A program made the translations under genes and the position numbers. From NCBI RefSeq assembly GCF_007655135.1, contig NC_045129.1:22914274-22978273 (forward strand): 64,000 nucleotides of DNA, written 5' to 3'. The notes below the pieces were generated by a model. It saw nothing but the letters and a program-made list of their open reading frames with translations. It made no database searches and had not been told where the DNA came from. The DNA comes from Punica granatum. Its lineage: Eukaryota > Streptophyta > Magnoliopsida > Myrtales > Lythraceae. Of this stretch, positions 1-11,235 are shown in pieces. The stretch's first letter is position 1. Each line of letters begins with the position of its first letter.

Positions 1-1790
1 CTCCTTTTGCCACGACCGCCCGCCTCGGGATTTTCAGTCGTGCCTCTCTTTTCCCCTAACTTTTGCCTAGATCGCCCCGAGGGGTTTTCGACCTAGCAGG
101 CTCGATTCTTTTGTCTCTCGAGTTTGCAAGGGCGAAGGGTTCGAATAATTCGACCTCCGAGTGCGTTACGTTCTGTCTCCGTCGAGGAGTTGTGTCTGCT
201 GCTCTCCCTTTTTGTCGGGGTTTGTTGATTTCTTCTTTGAATTGGCGGTGCCGAAATTTTATATCTCGGCGGTGCCTTGTTTTGTTCATTGGCGGGTTTT
301 TCCCGCATCTTTTCTCTCTCTCTTCATTGGCGGGTTTTTCCCGCTTCTTTTCGCTTTGTTTTTTTTTCTTGCAACTGAGGTTTGTATCGTGTCCCCATGT
401 ATTTGTTTTACTTTTCCCGACTCTTTTGTTGTTGCGGGTGCTTTGATGCGTTTTGCCTCGCGGAAACTTGGTGTTCGTTCTTTATGCATTCGGAAGTCGA
501 ACTACGTGTTCTTCGACCTTGCAATCTCTACAAGTGATTTCCCCTATTGTCTAGAGAAAGAAAATGCAAAATTGCCCTAGGGAGTGTGTGACCGAAGTTG
601 TCCCGATGCTTGCTGTGGAAGATGCCCATTCTTGATGCGGATGACTAGGAGCATTCCAATGTCGTTTGTTAGAGTGACCCACTATGGCGACCTCAGGGCA
701 AACTTTAACCAAGGATGCCCCAGTGTACGTCGCTTGCCGAGGTCGTGCTGTCGCGAGCTTCAACCGGGGATGCCCCAGTGTACGTTGCTTGGACGGCCGG
801 ATGATGTTCGAGGTGGTCTCGGTGTGAATGATGAATGTGAATGCCCCGATCTTCATTGTTAATGTGACCTGAGGTGGGCGCTTTGTGCAATCATCGTCCC
901 CGATCGTGCTTGTGGCTCCAGCATCAGTTGTACGCCGGAGAGGTGTGCTCTCGAAGCCGATAGGCATGTTTGTTTGTCGATTGAGACGGTTGCGCTGAAG
1001 GCATGCGGCTCGTTCGGATGCTTCCATCGTCGGCTTCATAGGAGGTACCTCCTTGTCGGGCCATTCCCTACTGAAGTATAGGAAGAAAGACCCGATAGGA
1101 GTTCTCGAGGAGGTGTGAACCCGCGCATCGCTCTTCACCCGCGACCGGCGTGTCCCTGTAAAGGATGACAAAGAGGATGATGCATCAGGCGATTATACGA
1201 TGGAATATGTGGTAAGAAATGTAAGGTAGACCCATAGGAAATTCCTTCGTCCAGCGCGCGACCCATGGGGTGCCGCACGTGGGGGACACTCAATTCCGAG
1301 ATCTAGTCATCGCCACCCTGGAGTGGGCAGACCGTGGCTAGGAGCCACATAGGTGTACTTTCCCCAATTGCTGGTTGGCATGTGCAGCCGTCCTAGGGAA
1401 GGCTCGAGAAGCCGGATCCCATGAGGACAGACGAATCAAACAATTCCGATAGAACCAACAGGGCATCTTCGGGGCTGTCCTAGTGCGCCTGTGAAGGGTT
1501 CGTTCATGCCGGGAGCTTGTTTGGGAATGCATATAAATGTAAAAGAGAGTTTAGGGAAGAGTGCATGTTGCCCCAGTGGCTGGTTGATGGCCACAGTGGA
1601 GGGTGGGCAGGGATCATTCTCCGGTCGGAGATGTGACCGTGCTAGTGACTTTCGTGGTGGGTGGGCAGGGCCATGCTCTGTTCGTCGGAGCTGTTCCTTG
1701 TGATCTTTTGCGGTTGAAGGATTAGACTTGCTCCTCGGAGTATCGCTTGGATGAATTTGAATCCAAGTCGATTTTGAATTTTAGATGAGC
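1..1790 (-). repeat. Non-coding internal block shared with element A
   Basis: This matches 19065-20678 in the same orientation. Examples are the opening tract with TTTTGCCTAG, the duplicated phrase ATTGGCGGGTTTTTCCCGC near 290 and 327, and the closing TTTGAATCCAAGTCGATTTT near 1755. No protein family is recognisable in any frame. The conserved order supports a shared ancestral retroelement internal region. Confidence 0.8.
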
Positions 1791-2310
1791 CTGAAAGCAG
1801 TAAATGCGAGGTGTCAAAACTTGAAAGCAGTAAATGCGGGGTCGGAGCCCAAAAGCAGTAAATACTGGGCCGAAGCCCGAAAGCGGTAAATGTAGGATCG
1901 AGGCCCGAAAGCAGTAAATGCAGGACCGAGGCCCGATGCTGGGCCGAAGCCCAAAAGTGGAGCCGAAGCCCGAAAGTGGAGCCGAAGCCCAAAAGTAAAT
2001 GCAGGGCCGGAGGCCGATGTAAGGTCGAAGCCTAATGCAGTAAATGCGGGGCCGGAACCCGATGCAGGGCCGGAGCCCGATGCGGGGCCGAAGCCCAATG
2101 CAGTAAATGCATGGCCGGAGCCCGATGCAGGGCTGAAGCCCGATGCGTGGCCGAAGCCCGATGCAATAAATGTGGGGCCGAAGCCCAATGCAATAAATGC
2201 GGGGCCGGAGCCCGATGCGGGGCCGAAGCCCAATGCAGTAAATGTAGGGTTGGAACCCGATGCAGGGCTGAAGCCCGGTGTGGGGCCGAGCCCGATGCAA
2301 TAAATGCGGG
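1791..2310 (-). repeat. GC-rich tandem array (about 18 bp core, GGGGCCGAAGCCCGATGC type)
   Basis: Degenerate units of the type GGGGCCGAAGCCCGATGC alternate with short AGTAAATGC spacers for about 520 bp. The array gives long open frames rich in Gly/Ala/Arg on both strands, which are artefacts. The related array in A' is at 50491-50745. Element A lacks it completely: its sequence passes from the equivalent of 1790 directly to the equivalent of about 2408 at 20678/20679. Confidence 0.9.
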
Positions 2311-2560
2311 GTTGATAGGAAAGTACAAGAAATGCGAAAGCAAAGGTCAATGCTGAGGAATAGCGTGAGGCGCTGCGATGCGGTGACACTGATTTGCTTG
2401 CGGTCTTGCTTTGTGGAGCAGGGATGGGGACTCAGTGTTGAAATCCTAAGGAGCTGGATGGATGGAAAACGTTTGTTGTCTCAATTGTGGTCGATCAGTA
2501 TTCATGCTATCTTCTTGTGTAAAATTTCCTACAATGGGAAAAGAAAACAATGAAGGAGCA
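2311..2560 (-). other. Shared internal block containing the empty-site equivalent of the CRM insertion
   Basis: 2408-2560 aligns with 20683-20812 joined to 27552-27600, the two flanks of the CRM-like element. The uninterrupted paralogous site is at about 2536-2550. This supports the element ends assigned at 20813 and 27546. Confidence 0.75.
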
Positions 2561-3079
2561 AACTATATTCGCGATTTCAGCGAAAGGGCGTAGGGGATTA
2601 AACTAGCCTGGTAGGCGTCGTGCGAGCGCACTGAGAGACATGCACAAGGTGTGTCCAGGGTGCGTACATGGGCAAGGTAGGGGTGTGCTCGCACGACGCG
2701 GAAATGGCACGCTCAGTTGTGCTGATGGAAGCACCTGTAGCATAGAGGGACGTGTGCTCCGCCATGCAATGACATAATCGATTGCGCGGGATTAATGGGG
2801 AGTTAGTGTTGCTTGGATGGTTAGCCCTTGAGCTACTGATCGTCTCGCCGTGGAGGAAGGGTGAGGACCACGAGAGGTCCACCTGCAAAGACTATCACAA
2901 CTTTGTCTACCGTGTGGTAGTGTTAAACATCGTGTAAAACAGTAAATGGATAGGATGCATGTAGTGCGTGAGTTTTCAAAGGCTAATGTTGTCGTTCACA
3001 TTGACTCGAAAGGTTCAAAGTACAATGCAAATTTTGTAAAATAGAGCCCTAAGCTGATTTGCCACCACACTTGGGGTTT
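2561..3079 (-). other. Non-coding internal block shared with 27552-28270 and 49440-50260
   Basis: It holds the phrase AGCCTGGTAGGCGTCGTGCG near 2604 and a single degenerate unit of the 111-117 bp repeat that is tandem in A (27866-28150) and A' (49559-49960). No coding domain is visible. Confidence 0.7.
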
Positions 3080-3480
3080 GAGCGAGCGCGGCCTCGGAAA
3101 GCACCGGTTCTAGGCGAGGGCCTTGCGGAGATATCTATCCTAGAGTGCATGTGTGGGCCTCCTCGAGCCCTCTTCCTAGACCTCTCCAGGGCGGCGTTCG
3201 CTCAAGCGAGCTCCTGACCGCATCTCTGCATCTTGGCACGGGTTTGGGAGAGCTCCCTCTAAGGTGGTTGGCCGGCGAGTTCTTCGTCTCTCAGCGACCT
3301 CTCGGTGATCGAACCTAGTGTTGATGAGGTCGATCATGTTGTCCCGGAATATACACCATTCGCGTTCTGTGACGGGTCGGTGAGGTCCTCGTGTGTTGGC
3401 GGACTCTGTCGAGGCGCAGGCAGGAGGCCGAGCAAGGCGTCCCTTACCAAGACGACAGGAAAATCCGCTTGGGACTCGTC
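3080..3480 (-). pseudogene. Possible relic of the Ogre ORF1 C-terminal coiled coil
   Basis: Minus-strand translation gives interrupted Glu/Arg/Leu-rich stretches such as RELSQTRAKMQRCGQELA followed by ANAALERSRKRA. They resemble the heptad-rich tail encoded at 57768-57980 in the right-hand Ogre. Stops and frame changes interrupt the stretch. If correct, the non-autonomous element kept the tail of ORF1 while losing gag and pol. The similarity is weak and judged by eye. Confidence 0.3.
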
Positions 3481-3706
3481 AACATGAATGACATCCTATT
3501 TTTTTGAAAATTGCATGATGCATGTGTGTAAAGAGAGTAAATGCCCACGGCTTAATAGAAATTACATGTACATCGCTCTTGAAATGGAAAAGACTCAAAT
3601 GGCTCGCAGGCCGACTCGATGGACTGTTGTCGGAGTCGGGTTGAAGGCTTGCATGGAGGCATAGCACGATGCATGGTTCAGTGCTACAGGGACCGTGCTA
3701 TCTATG

Positions 3707-3860
3707 GATGGGGGCTCCCGACTCAAGGGTGTGAATTCCTTGAAATCGAGCGAGGATCTTTGGGGGCCGGTTCGGTGGCATAGCCGACTCGATCCGTTCC
3801 CTTACTCGGAACCTCTAACTAACATAGCTTCCTACTTTGGCGCCCATGGGATTTCGAACG
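3707..3860 (-). other. Conserved 5' leader block just inside the primer site
   Basis: Contains the phrases TTCCTTGAAATCGAGCGAGG, TTTGGGGGCCGGTTCGGTGG and CCCTTACTCGGAACCTCT. The same block is present at 28546-28690, 49036-49170 and 56040-56190, each a few hundred bases inside a 5' LTR. It is untranslated, and it is one of few internal segments shared by the non-autonomous and autonomous elements. Confidence 0.85.
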
Positions 3861-3994
3861 AGGTACCTAAAGCTAGCATGATATGCAATGCATGCGTGAA
3901 ATAAATGTGCGTAAGTAGATAAGCAGTAAACGACGGAAAACAGTAAATAAACAAGCAAGCAAGCAAACGGGATTGAGCCCGAACCCTCTAGATG

Positions 3995-4012
3995 TCCCTA
4001 GTGGAGTCGCCA
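3995..4012 (-). promoter_or_regulatory. Primer binding site, tRNA-Arg type
   Basis: The reverse complement reads TGGCGACTCCACTAGGGA, three bases inside the LTR end. This is the tRNA-Arg primer site typical of Ogre/Tat elements. It differs by one base from the site at 55870-55887. Confidence 0.9.
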
Positions 4013-4259
4013 AGCTGTGCGCACCCGAATTTTAATCTCGTCGAGGCACGCATGCGCGAAGCCTAAGCAACGCGGCTTGGGAGTATCCACCTTCCCGGAG
4101 ACGCGCGACGGACGCACATGAGAAGGAGTCGCCACTCACTGTTTAAGACCCACAAGTCGAGGGCCGTTGAGTCACCCGGGTCTAGGAGTATGGGGTACAC
4201 CTAAATGCTAAGGCAATGGTCATGCGGAACCGAAAATTTCGAATTCGGGGGTTCTATTA

Positions 4260-4282
4260 CGTGCGGGTCTATATCCCGCACG
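4260..4282 (-). other. Conserved 8-bp-stem hairpin in the LTR
   Basis: CGTGCGGG and CCCGCACG flank a 7-base loop containing TATAT. The same stem-loop is at 55600-55622, with degenerate forms in the A-type LTRs near 11490, 29105 and 48600. It lies about 250 bp from the primer-site end of the LTR, so it is probably in the transcribed leader. Confidence 0.7.
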
Positions 4283-4984
4283 CCCTTTCGGTACTCTAGT
4301 TTGCTAGGCTTGCCGTTTTGTTTATTTACCGCGTGATTTAGGGTTGCACTTGACTCGCCCATTTTGACACCGTAAAGTCGATGAATTGATCAAGTTGGGC
4401 CAAGAATCCGAAAGATGAGTAGGCTTGTGCGTCGAGGAATTGGTTCACTATCTTAGCGTTACAGTTCATCGAACCGTGATGGTCGATTCCCTGCGCGAAC
4501 CGAAACTGCGAGTATTCGAGCTTACTCATCTCTTGGTAACAATAGACCGACTTGACCGGTTCGACACTCGGACCTCTCGTTCGCCGATCGGGGATCCTTA
4601 CAAATGAATGAGTGAGTGTACAGATAAAATCCTCACAATGTTCTCTCAAATAATTACAAAGTGTAACTGAATAAGTAAATGGATCCCGATCGGTTTGCAT
4701 TGGGCCAATATTCCGCTCCGGCTCACCGTGTGTTTTGAATAACCGATAAATGAATTAAGGCAACACGGGCTCAAGGAGTCGGGGGTCGGGTCCGATCGAA
4801 CCAACGGTCTGCAGGAGAACCGGTTGATTCCCGCTATAACCGTCGGACCGACGGAGCTCCCGGGTGATATCTAAACACGTTTCACACATCCAATCCAAAT
4901 TGCCTTCCACATAGGCCATGTTTGGAGTATGATGGTGAATCGAGGCTAGATCTCATTCCGCACTCGGGTTGCGCGCGCTCAGTG

Positions 4985-5045
4985 AGTTAGGAGGCGTTGG
5001 ACCTCGTGTTCGGTGGTTTGAGGCGTTGGACCCCGTGTGTTACGT
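4985..5045 (-). repeat. Short tandem repeat with GGCGTTGGACC core
   Basis: Two units of about 30 bp. The same core is repeated two or three times in each other LTR (about 11999-12075, 29620-29695, 48046-48110 and 54850-54900). Confidence 0.7.
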
Positions 5046-6959
5046 AACCTATGGGTTCGGACCCGAACCGCAACAAATTAGCAAAGACAAATGGAAGACG
5101 GAAGAAAAATGATAAAACTGACGAAAAACAGACAATAACTGACAAATACCGGTGAATACAGACAAGTGGTGTATTAAGTCGAGTGTACGTGATTTAATCA
5201 GTTATTAACCGGGGTTGAGTAACAAACAAAGTATCTAACCTAGGCAAACATAGATGGTGGGCTAGAATATGGTTCTAAGCCAATTATGTGTGTGAACTTG
5301 TTTTAGAACTCTTATTCAGTTAGGTGTCACTACGGTTTCACCGAATTAGCCAAACTCGTATTTTGACTCTAGATTGGAATCTAGCATTCCACCTATCCAT
5401 TATCTAATGTTTGATTAAGTCAAATACATGATTAATCTGGTTCTTTGTGTTTTGTAACAGAAATAAAATGTTCACCACCAAATCTACGATAGGAAGATAG
5501 AAACACCGAAAGTGAACGGAATGGGCCGTACGAATGAAACTCACACCCGAACGGGTTGCCCTTTTTCGTCCATAGATCGAGGTGTTTCGATCTTCCTAAC
5601 GCCTAGAATTTCGGTAAAACATGTAGGGCGTGTATGTGGAAGTTGGGATCGCATGACACGAAGAGGTCTAAAGAGGACTCGTGCACTTAGACATGAGCCT
5701 CCTCAAATCGGGCCTTGACTCGAGTCATAGCGCACGAGTGCTCCTTAGACACTAATTCTATTCGTGTTATGTGTCTCGATGTTTTGAACTTGTGAATTTT
5801 AAAAGGGCACTCTCACCGTTTAGTGATTCGTCGACGCGTTTACGAGTTGATATTCGATTTATCCAATTACTTAGGCCGAGTGGTTCATTTAGCCGAATGG
5901 TACGTCCCGTTTCCCGTTTGTGAAGTGGTTTAATGATTGAGACCGCGAACCTCAATTGTTATGGATCAATGAAATGATTGTTCGATATTAACGTACCTAG
6001 CATACGAATTAACATGAAACCAATGATTAAATGAAAATTGTGATTACAATCAATTCCAAGAATTGGTTTTAACCGTTTCTTGCATGCGTAAAACGTCAAA
6101 CATGATAATAACACACATTCTATAAAGCCGATGCCGCCATGATCTTGGGTGCACAAACAAGCACATAATGCAAACGCAAATATCGTATTTAAAGGGTATC
6201 GATAAAACGGCGTCGGCTCATGCAACAACGAAATAAAATAAAATAAAATAAATACGGGAACCGACTTATTTCGGGGCGAAAGAGAGCTCCTTGGACCCGT
6301 GTGGTCCAAGGAAACTCTCGGCCACCTCCCATGGGGAATAACTGTGAGTTTCCGTGGCTTACACGGGTCAAGGCGACCTCTTCAACCCCGTCTTAAGTTT
6401 TTTCCCGTCATGTTAACACATTACACGCGGAAATCGATGACAAAGGCATGGGAACCGGCTAGTTTCGGGGAAAAGAGACCGTCCTAGCCTCGGGTAAGTC
6501 AAGGGAGTTCACGGGTCCCTCCCTTGGGACTAGACCGTGGGCTCCCATGACTCTACCGTGGCCAAGGGGTCTCTCTTATCTTGATCCAAGCCATTTCCCA
6601 TCATGATGCATGCATTTATACGTCATACGGATATAATACGGAGAGTAAACGTGCATGAAATTGCATGGTAGTGCATGGAATCTCATGAAGACCCTAGTTT
6701 ACGTGCAACATGTGTATTAACAATTTATCACCCCATAACAAGCGGAAATCGGAGACCTAGACCCATTTAAGTCGTAGAGAAAAGTTACCTAGCCTCGGAA
6801 CACGAGGAAAGAGTTGGAGAAGTGGCAAAGGGAGTCGGGAGACTCGGCTGGAACGAACAGACTCGAACCGGTGCAGTCGGGTCGACTGGCAGGCCCGATT
6901 GGCAGTCCGGCTTGTCGGGGCTGTACCGGTTGATCGGGATGGAATTTTCGCTCGGGGCT

Positions 6960-7640
6960 AGTTGCGTTGGATTCCCAAGAGACTAAGGATCGCGCCTGTG
7001 GTGGTTTCGGAAGGAGAGCATGCGTAGATTTTCTGGAAATCGAAAACAAAGTCGGGTTAGCTAGCAGAAAACAGAACCGACTGGGCGGAACTGACCCTAC
7101 TGGGCAGGTCAGAAAGAAATGGTTGTCCCGGAGGCTCCCGGTGGTATTTTTCTGCAAGGTCGGCGGCATTGGACTCCCAACTCACTGAGGATCATGCCTG
7201 CAGTGGTTTCAGAAGGATAGCATGCGTAGATTTTCCGGAAATCAAAAACAAAGTCGGGTTAGTAAAAAAATGACAGACCCAGTCGGGACGAAACAGACCC
7301 GACTGGCACCGATGAAGAAACGGGTCTACAGGAGGTTCCCGGTGGTCTTTTGGTGCAAGATTGGTGGCATTGGACTCCTAACTGAGTGAAGATCACGGTG
7401 ATAGGTGGCTCGTAGCAAGATTCAACCCGAGCTGACCTGTACGTTCCTGCAAAGTTCGGGTTCCAAAAGAAAACCAGAGGAACAGACCCGACTGGCACCC
7501 GATGAAGAAACGACTCTACAGGAGGCTCCCGGTGGTCTTTTGATGCAAGGTCGGTGGCATTGGACTCCTAAATGAGTGAGGATCATGCCTGCAGTGGTTT
7601 CATGAAGATTGGATATGTCAATGTTCCTAAAAGATGCAAG
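6960..7640 (-). repeat. About 200 bp subrepeats inside the LTR
   Basis: About four imperfect units, recognised by GCATTGGACTCC followed by GAGTGAGGATCATGCCTGCA-type sequence, start near 6967, 7168, 7371 and 7559. The right-hand LTR has no comparable array, which fits the length difference between the two B-type LTRs. Confidence 0.75.
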
Positions 7641-8329
7641 GAAAACCGGTAAAAAACAAGAAAAATCTGTGAAGGGAGAAAAGAGGGAAACGGCGGTGGT
7701 GCACGGTTGGACGGCTCCCGGCACGCAACCACCTCGTCACGGGGGAGAGTGAGGGTTGTAAGGAACCCTTAAAAAGTGATGGCACGACTCGCCATAGTCG
7801 TGAGGTAGTGGAAATGTCGAGGAAGCCCGGGAAGCCGTGAAAATGCCTACGGAACCCGGTTCTGAACAGAGCTGGTTCGGACTGCTGGAAGCTTCGAATC
7901 GCAAAACTAACACCGGAAATGGACTCGGGAGGTCGAATACATGTGGGGTATGTAGTTTGTTTGAGGCTCGGATAAGTCGGGAAGGAGTAACTCGCCTAGA
8001 AACCGGGAAACTCCCTAGAGACCCGAATCTGGATTGGGCTGAAACGGGACCTAGATGACTTCAAATGGCAAAACTAACACCGTGAATGGACTCGGGAGGT
8101 CGAAAACATGTGGGATATGGAGTTTGGTCGAAATTGGTTTAGGTTGGGTGGCGGTCGCCAGAAAACGGTTGAGTTTTCGGACAATTTTGCCTTGTAACCG
8201 GGCTGAGGTGAGGCTATGCGATTTCTGGAAAAATGCTGAAGTTGAGAGGGCTTGGAGAGGGTTTCCTAGAGTGAGAAAGCTAGAGAGATGATAGAAGTTG
8301 AGTTGTGATTAAGTTAATGATGCAATGGG

Positions 8330-8338
8330 CTTATAAAG
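8330..8338 (-). promoter_or_regulatory. Probable LTR TATA box
   Basis: The reverse complement reads CTTTATAAG. The equivalent position in the right-hand LTR (52279-52287) has the same sequence next to similar AAGCTTAATC-like sequence, so it is conserved between two insertions. Confidence 0.6.
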
Positions 8339-9846
8339 GAAGACTTAATGACAAGATTAAGTGGAGTTAAGTGCAATTAAGTGGTGCTTAGGGGATCCGA
8401 ATTTTTGGAGGGAAGATTAGGGTGGGGAAGTTGTCTTGAAAGGTGATGGGAGGTGATGGATGGGAGAAGGGAAGTGATGGGTGTAAGAAGATATTTTGAA
8501 AATATGTGGTGGAGGCTCATTTGGCTTGCTTCTAGAGAAGAGCCATGGCTTGCGGCTTGGCTTGGCCAGCTCAAGGGTCCCACTTGACTAGGAGAAAAGC
8601 TGAAAGAAGCTCAAGGCTCGATTGGTCGCGCGTTCGATTTTCGTAGTTCGCTTGAACGACGAATTATCGATGTGCTCGTGAATACGGTTTTAATGAGCCT
8701 AATATTGACATGTTTCTTAAAAGCGATTGCTCGGGTGACTCGGGGACTCGAAAGCCGGTTTTGCTCCATTTGGATGATCGGAGCGAAGTTGTCCGTTTCT
8801 GTCGCCTGTTCGCGCCTCTGCGTGCTATATTGCTCGTGTTGGCGTGCTTTGTGTTTTGGGCAGAACGGTTTACTTGCCGGCCCCGACTGGAAATCGATAA
8901 CTGGAGACGCCCTAGGAATCCGCGAACGGGGCTCTCTTAGTGGTTCCCAAGTTTTCTGATGTGTTCGGAGACCACTGCGATCTCCGTTTGTCAAAACGAG
9001 CCCTAAAGGTTTGCCGGGAGGCGTTCGTGGCCATTAAAATGCCACTCGGGAAACCAATATGCTTTGCTTGGTCCGAGCCAAAATGATTTCCTAGGCCCTA
9101 GGGGTTGCTGGGAGTGGATGGTGGAGAGTTCGGGCGTCAACATTTCCCTGAATAGGTTATAAGCACAAGATTCCCCGTGAAAGGGGCCTTTTTGTTATTG
9201 GAATGGTACTCGGGAAACCTAAATGGATTATGCAATGCGATCGGGGTTTATTTCCCAAGCCCTTGCGGTGCTTGGGATTGATTGGCGCAGATTTCGTGCG
9301 CTGACGATTTGTTAAAAGGGTCTCCGACTATGTCTTTCTGTTGAAAAAGGGCATCTTTTTCCAGGTCGGGATCCACTCGGGAGACCAAGATGAACTCCGA
9401 AACGCAGTCTGAATCATGTTCCATGGTCCTGGTGGTCCTTGGGTGTGTTTAGGTCTATTTTCGGGTGCCGTTTACTTGTCTGTGGATCGGGCGTCCCGGG
9501 AGCCCCGTTAGGAAGGCGTCTGCAAATGTTCGGGAGTACCCCGGCTTAAGCAGGAGGCTTCTGAAATGCGCTCGGAGGTGCCATTGGTCATTTTGGTACC
9601 AAGAGGGATTTTTAAAGTCCCATATTGGATATCTTCTGACGCTCCGGTGATCTGGCGATGAATAGTGCCACAGTGCCAGCTTCTGTTATTTTGGGGTTTG
9701 TTGTTTACCTTCCCTTTTGATTGCCCTTCTGAGCTTTTTGGAGGACCCTGCTTCTCTTCTGTAGTCCGTGCTCCCACGTCCGTGCGTTTGCCTCCGATTG
9801 TCGGGTCATGAATAGTAATCCGGTGGGCCAAAATGGGGTGCTGACA

Positions 9847-10966
9847 GCTCTATTTGGATGATCGGAGCGAAGTTGTCCGCTTTTGACGCCTATTTGGACT
9901 TCTGCGTGTTGTAAGGCTCGCACCGGTGTATTTTTCGCATTGAGCGAAACGGTTTACTCGCCGACCCCGGCTGGAGATCGATAGCCGGAGATGAGCTAGG
10001 AATCCGCGAACGGGGCTTTCTCAGTATTTCCCGAGTGTTCTGATGTGTTCAAAGACCACTGTGATCTCCGTTTGTCAAAAATGAGTCCCGAAGGCTTGTT
10101 AGGAGGCGTTCGTGACCATTGAAACGTTACTCGGGAGATCGGTATGACTTGCTTGGTCCGAACCGAAATGATTTCCTAGCCCTTGGGGGTTATTGGGAGT
10201 GGGTGGTGCAAAGCTCAGACATCAACATTTTCCCGAATGAGCTCTGAGCACAAGATTCCCCGTGAAAGGGGTCCTTTTGTTACTGGAATGGTACTCGGGA
10301 AACCTAAATGGATTATGCAATGGGATCGGGGTTTATCTCCCAAGCCCTTGAGGTCCTTGGGATTGATTGGCGCAAATTTCGTGCACTGACGATTTGTTAA
10401 AAGGGTCTCCGGCTATGTCTTTCTGTAGAAAATGACCCCTTTTTCCCGGGTCGGAATCCACTCGGGAGACCAAGATGAACCCTGAATCGCAGTCTGAATC
10501 CTGTTCTATGGTCCTGGTGGTCCTTGGGTGTGTGCAGGCCTATTTTTGGGTGTCGTTTACCTGTCCGCGGATCAGGCGTCCCGAGAGCCCCTTTAGGAAG
10601 GCGTCTACAAATGTTCAGGAGTGGCCCGGCTTACGCAGGAGGCTTCTGAAATGCGCTTGGACGTGCCATTGGTCATTTTGGTACCAAGAGGGATTTTTAG
10701 AGTCCCATATTGGATATCTTCTGACGCTCCGGTGATCTGTCGATGAATAGTGCTACAGTGCCGGCTTCTGCTGTTTTCGGGGTTCCTTGTTCGTCCATTC
10801 TTCTGATTGCCCTTCTGTGCTTTTCTAGCTATTCCTGCTTCTCTTCCGTAGTCCGTGCCCTCATGTCCGAACGTTCTCTCCTAGTTGCCAAGTCATGAGT
10901 AGAAGCCTGAGTCTCGGCCCGACATTCTTGTCTTTGGAGACAGTGGACCAAAATGGGGTGCTGACA
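9847..10966 (-). repeat. 5' part of a second B-type Ogre LTR
   Basis: This repeats the sequence of about 8764-9846 and again ends at the LTR terminus (TGTCAGCACCCC on the minus strand, at 10966). The first copy stops exactly at its own terminus at 9846 and LTR-internal sequence then begins. The simplest reading is that the left element inserted into the LTR of an older relative, of which this is the outer piece. A local tandem duplication is the alternative. Confidence 0.75.
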
Positions 10967-11235
10967 GAGGCCATGATGAGTGAGATGAGGTTGGAGTTTG
11001 AGCAGGTTCATGAACGGATAGATCTGATGGAGAATAAACGTGTGGAACAGCCACCAAATGCTCCTAATGCACGTAGTAGGGAAAAAGTTCAACCGAGGGA
11101 ACTGAGGGTTGAAGATAAAGAGAATTATGGGGCTGGTTTTGATGAAGAAAATGTTCGAGATTCGGTTGTTAGTAATAGGAGACATGGAGGGCGGTTTAGA
11201 GAAGTTAGGAATCGGGAAAACAATAACTTGGGTAG
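10967..11235 (+). pseudogene. Chromovirus gag, N-terminal fragment (family 1), split by element A
   Basis: Plus-strand translation gives a gag N-terminal region with a Met/Glu-rich helix (MMSEMRLEFEQVHERIDLM), an acidic linker and VVSNRRHGGRFREVRNR. The minus-strand copy at 36939-37274 has the same order. The frame stops at element A and resumes after it at 34151, where the conserved SIKMKIPSF start of the capsid-like domain follows directly. The left edge is the Ogre LTR terminus at 10966. There is no start codon context, and this is a relic. Confidence 0.85.
11231..11235. repeat. Target site duplication GGTAG, left copy (element A)
   Basis: GGTAG here and again at 34146-34150, directly outside the two LTR termini of element A. 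Removing the element plus one copy restores the gag frame. Confidence 0.95.

Larger units (their letters stand above)
1..4015 (-). mobile_element. Internal region of a non-autonomous Ogre/Tat-like retrotransposon, left-truncated
   Basis: Read on the minus strand this follows the primer site at 3995-4012 and the LTR at 4016-9846. It carries no gag, protease, RT or integrase. Its block order (leader block, 2540-2900 block, GC-rich array, 1-1790 block) is the same as in the elements at 16535-28854 and 48860-50999, so it is a member of one non-autonomous family and not random decay. The other LTR lies beyond position 1. Many open frames here are only translations of repeats. Confidence 0.8.
4016..9846 (-). 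repeat. 5' LTR of the left non-autonomous Ogre-like element (B-type LTR)
   Basis: On the minus strand it starts TGTCAGCACCCCATTTT (at 9846) and ends GGTGCGCACA (at 4016), with TG/CA ends and the primer site next to it. It is 5.8 kb long. It has the same termini and internal landmarks as the right-hand LTR at 51000-55866. Much of the extra length is accounted for by the subrepeat array at 6960-7640. The many short open frames inside have no domain content. Confidence 0.9.

Noticed and set aside
1722..2389. Minus-strand open frames of 192, 191 and 103 residues and a Cys/Ala-rich plus-strand frame
   Set aside because: Repetitive products of the GC-rich array, in several frames at once.
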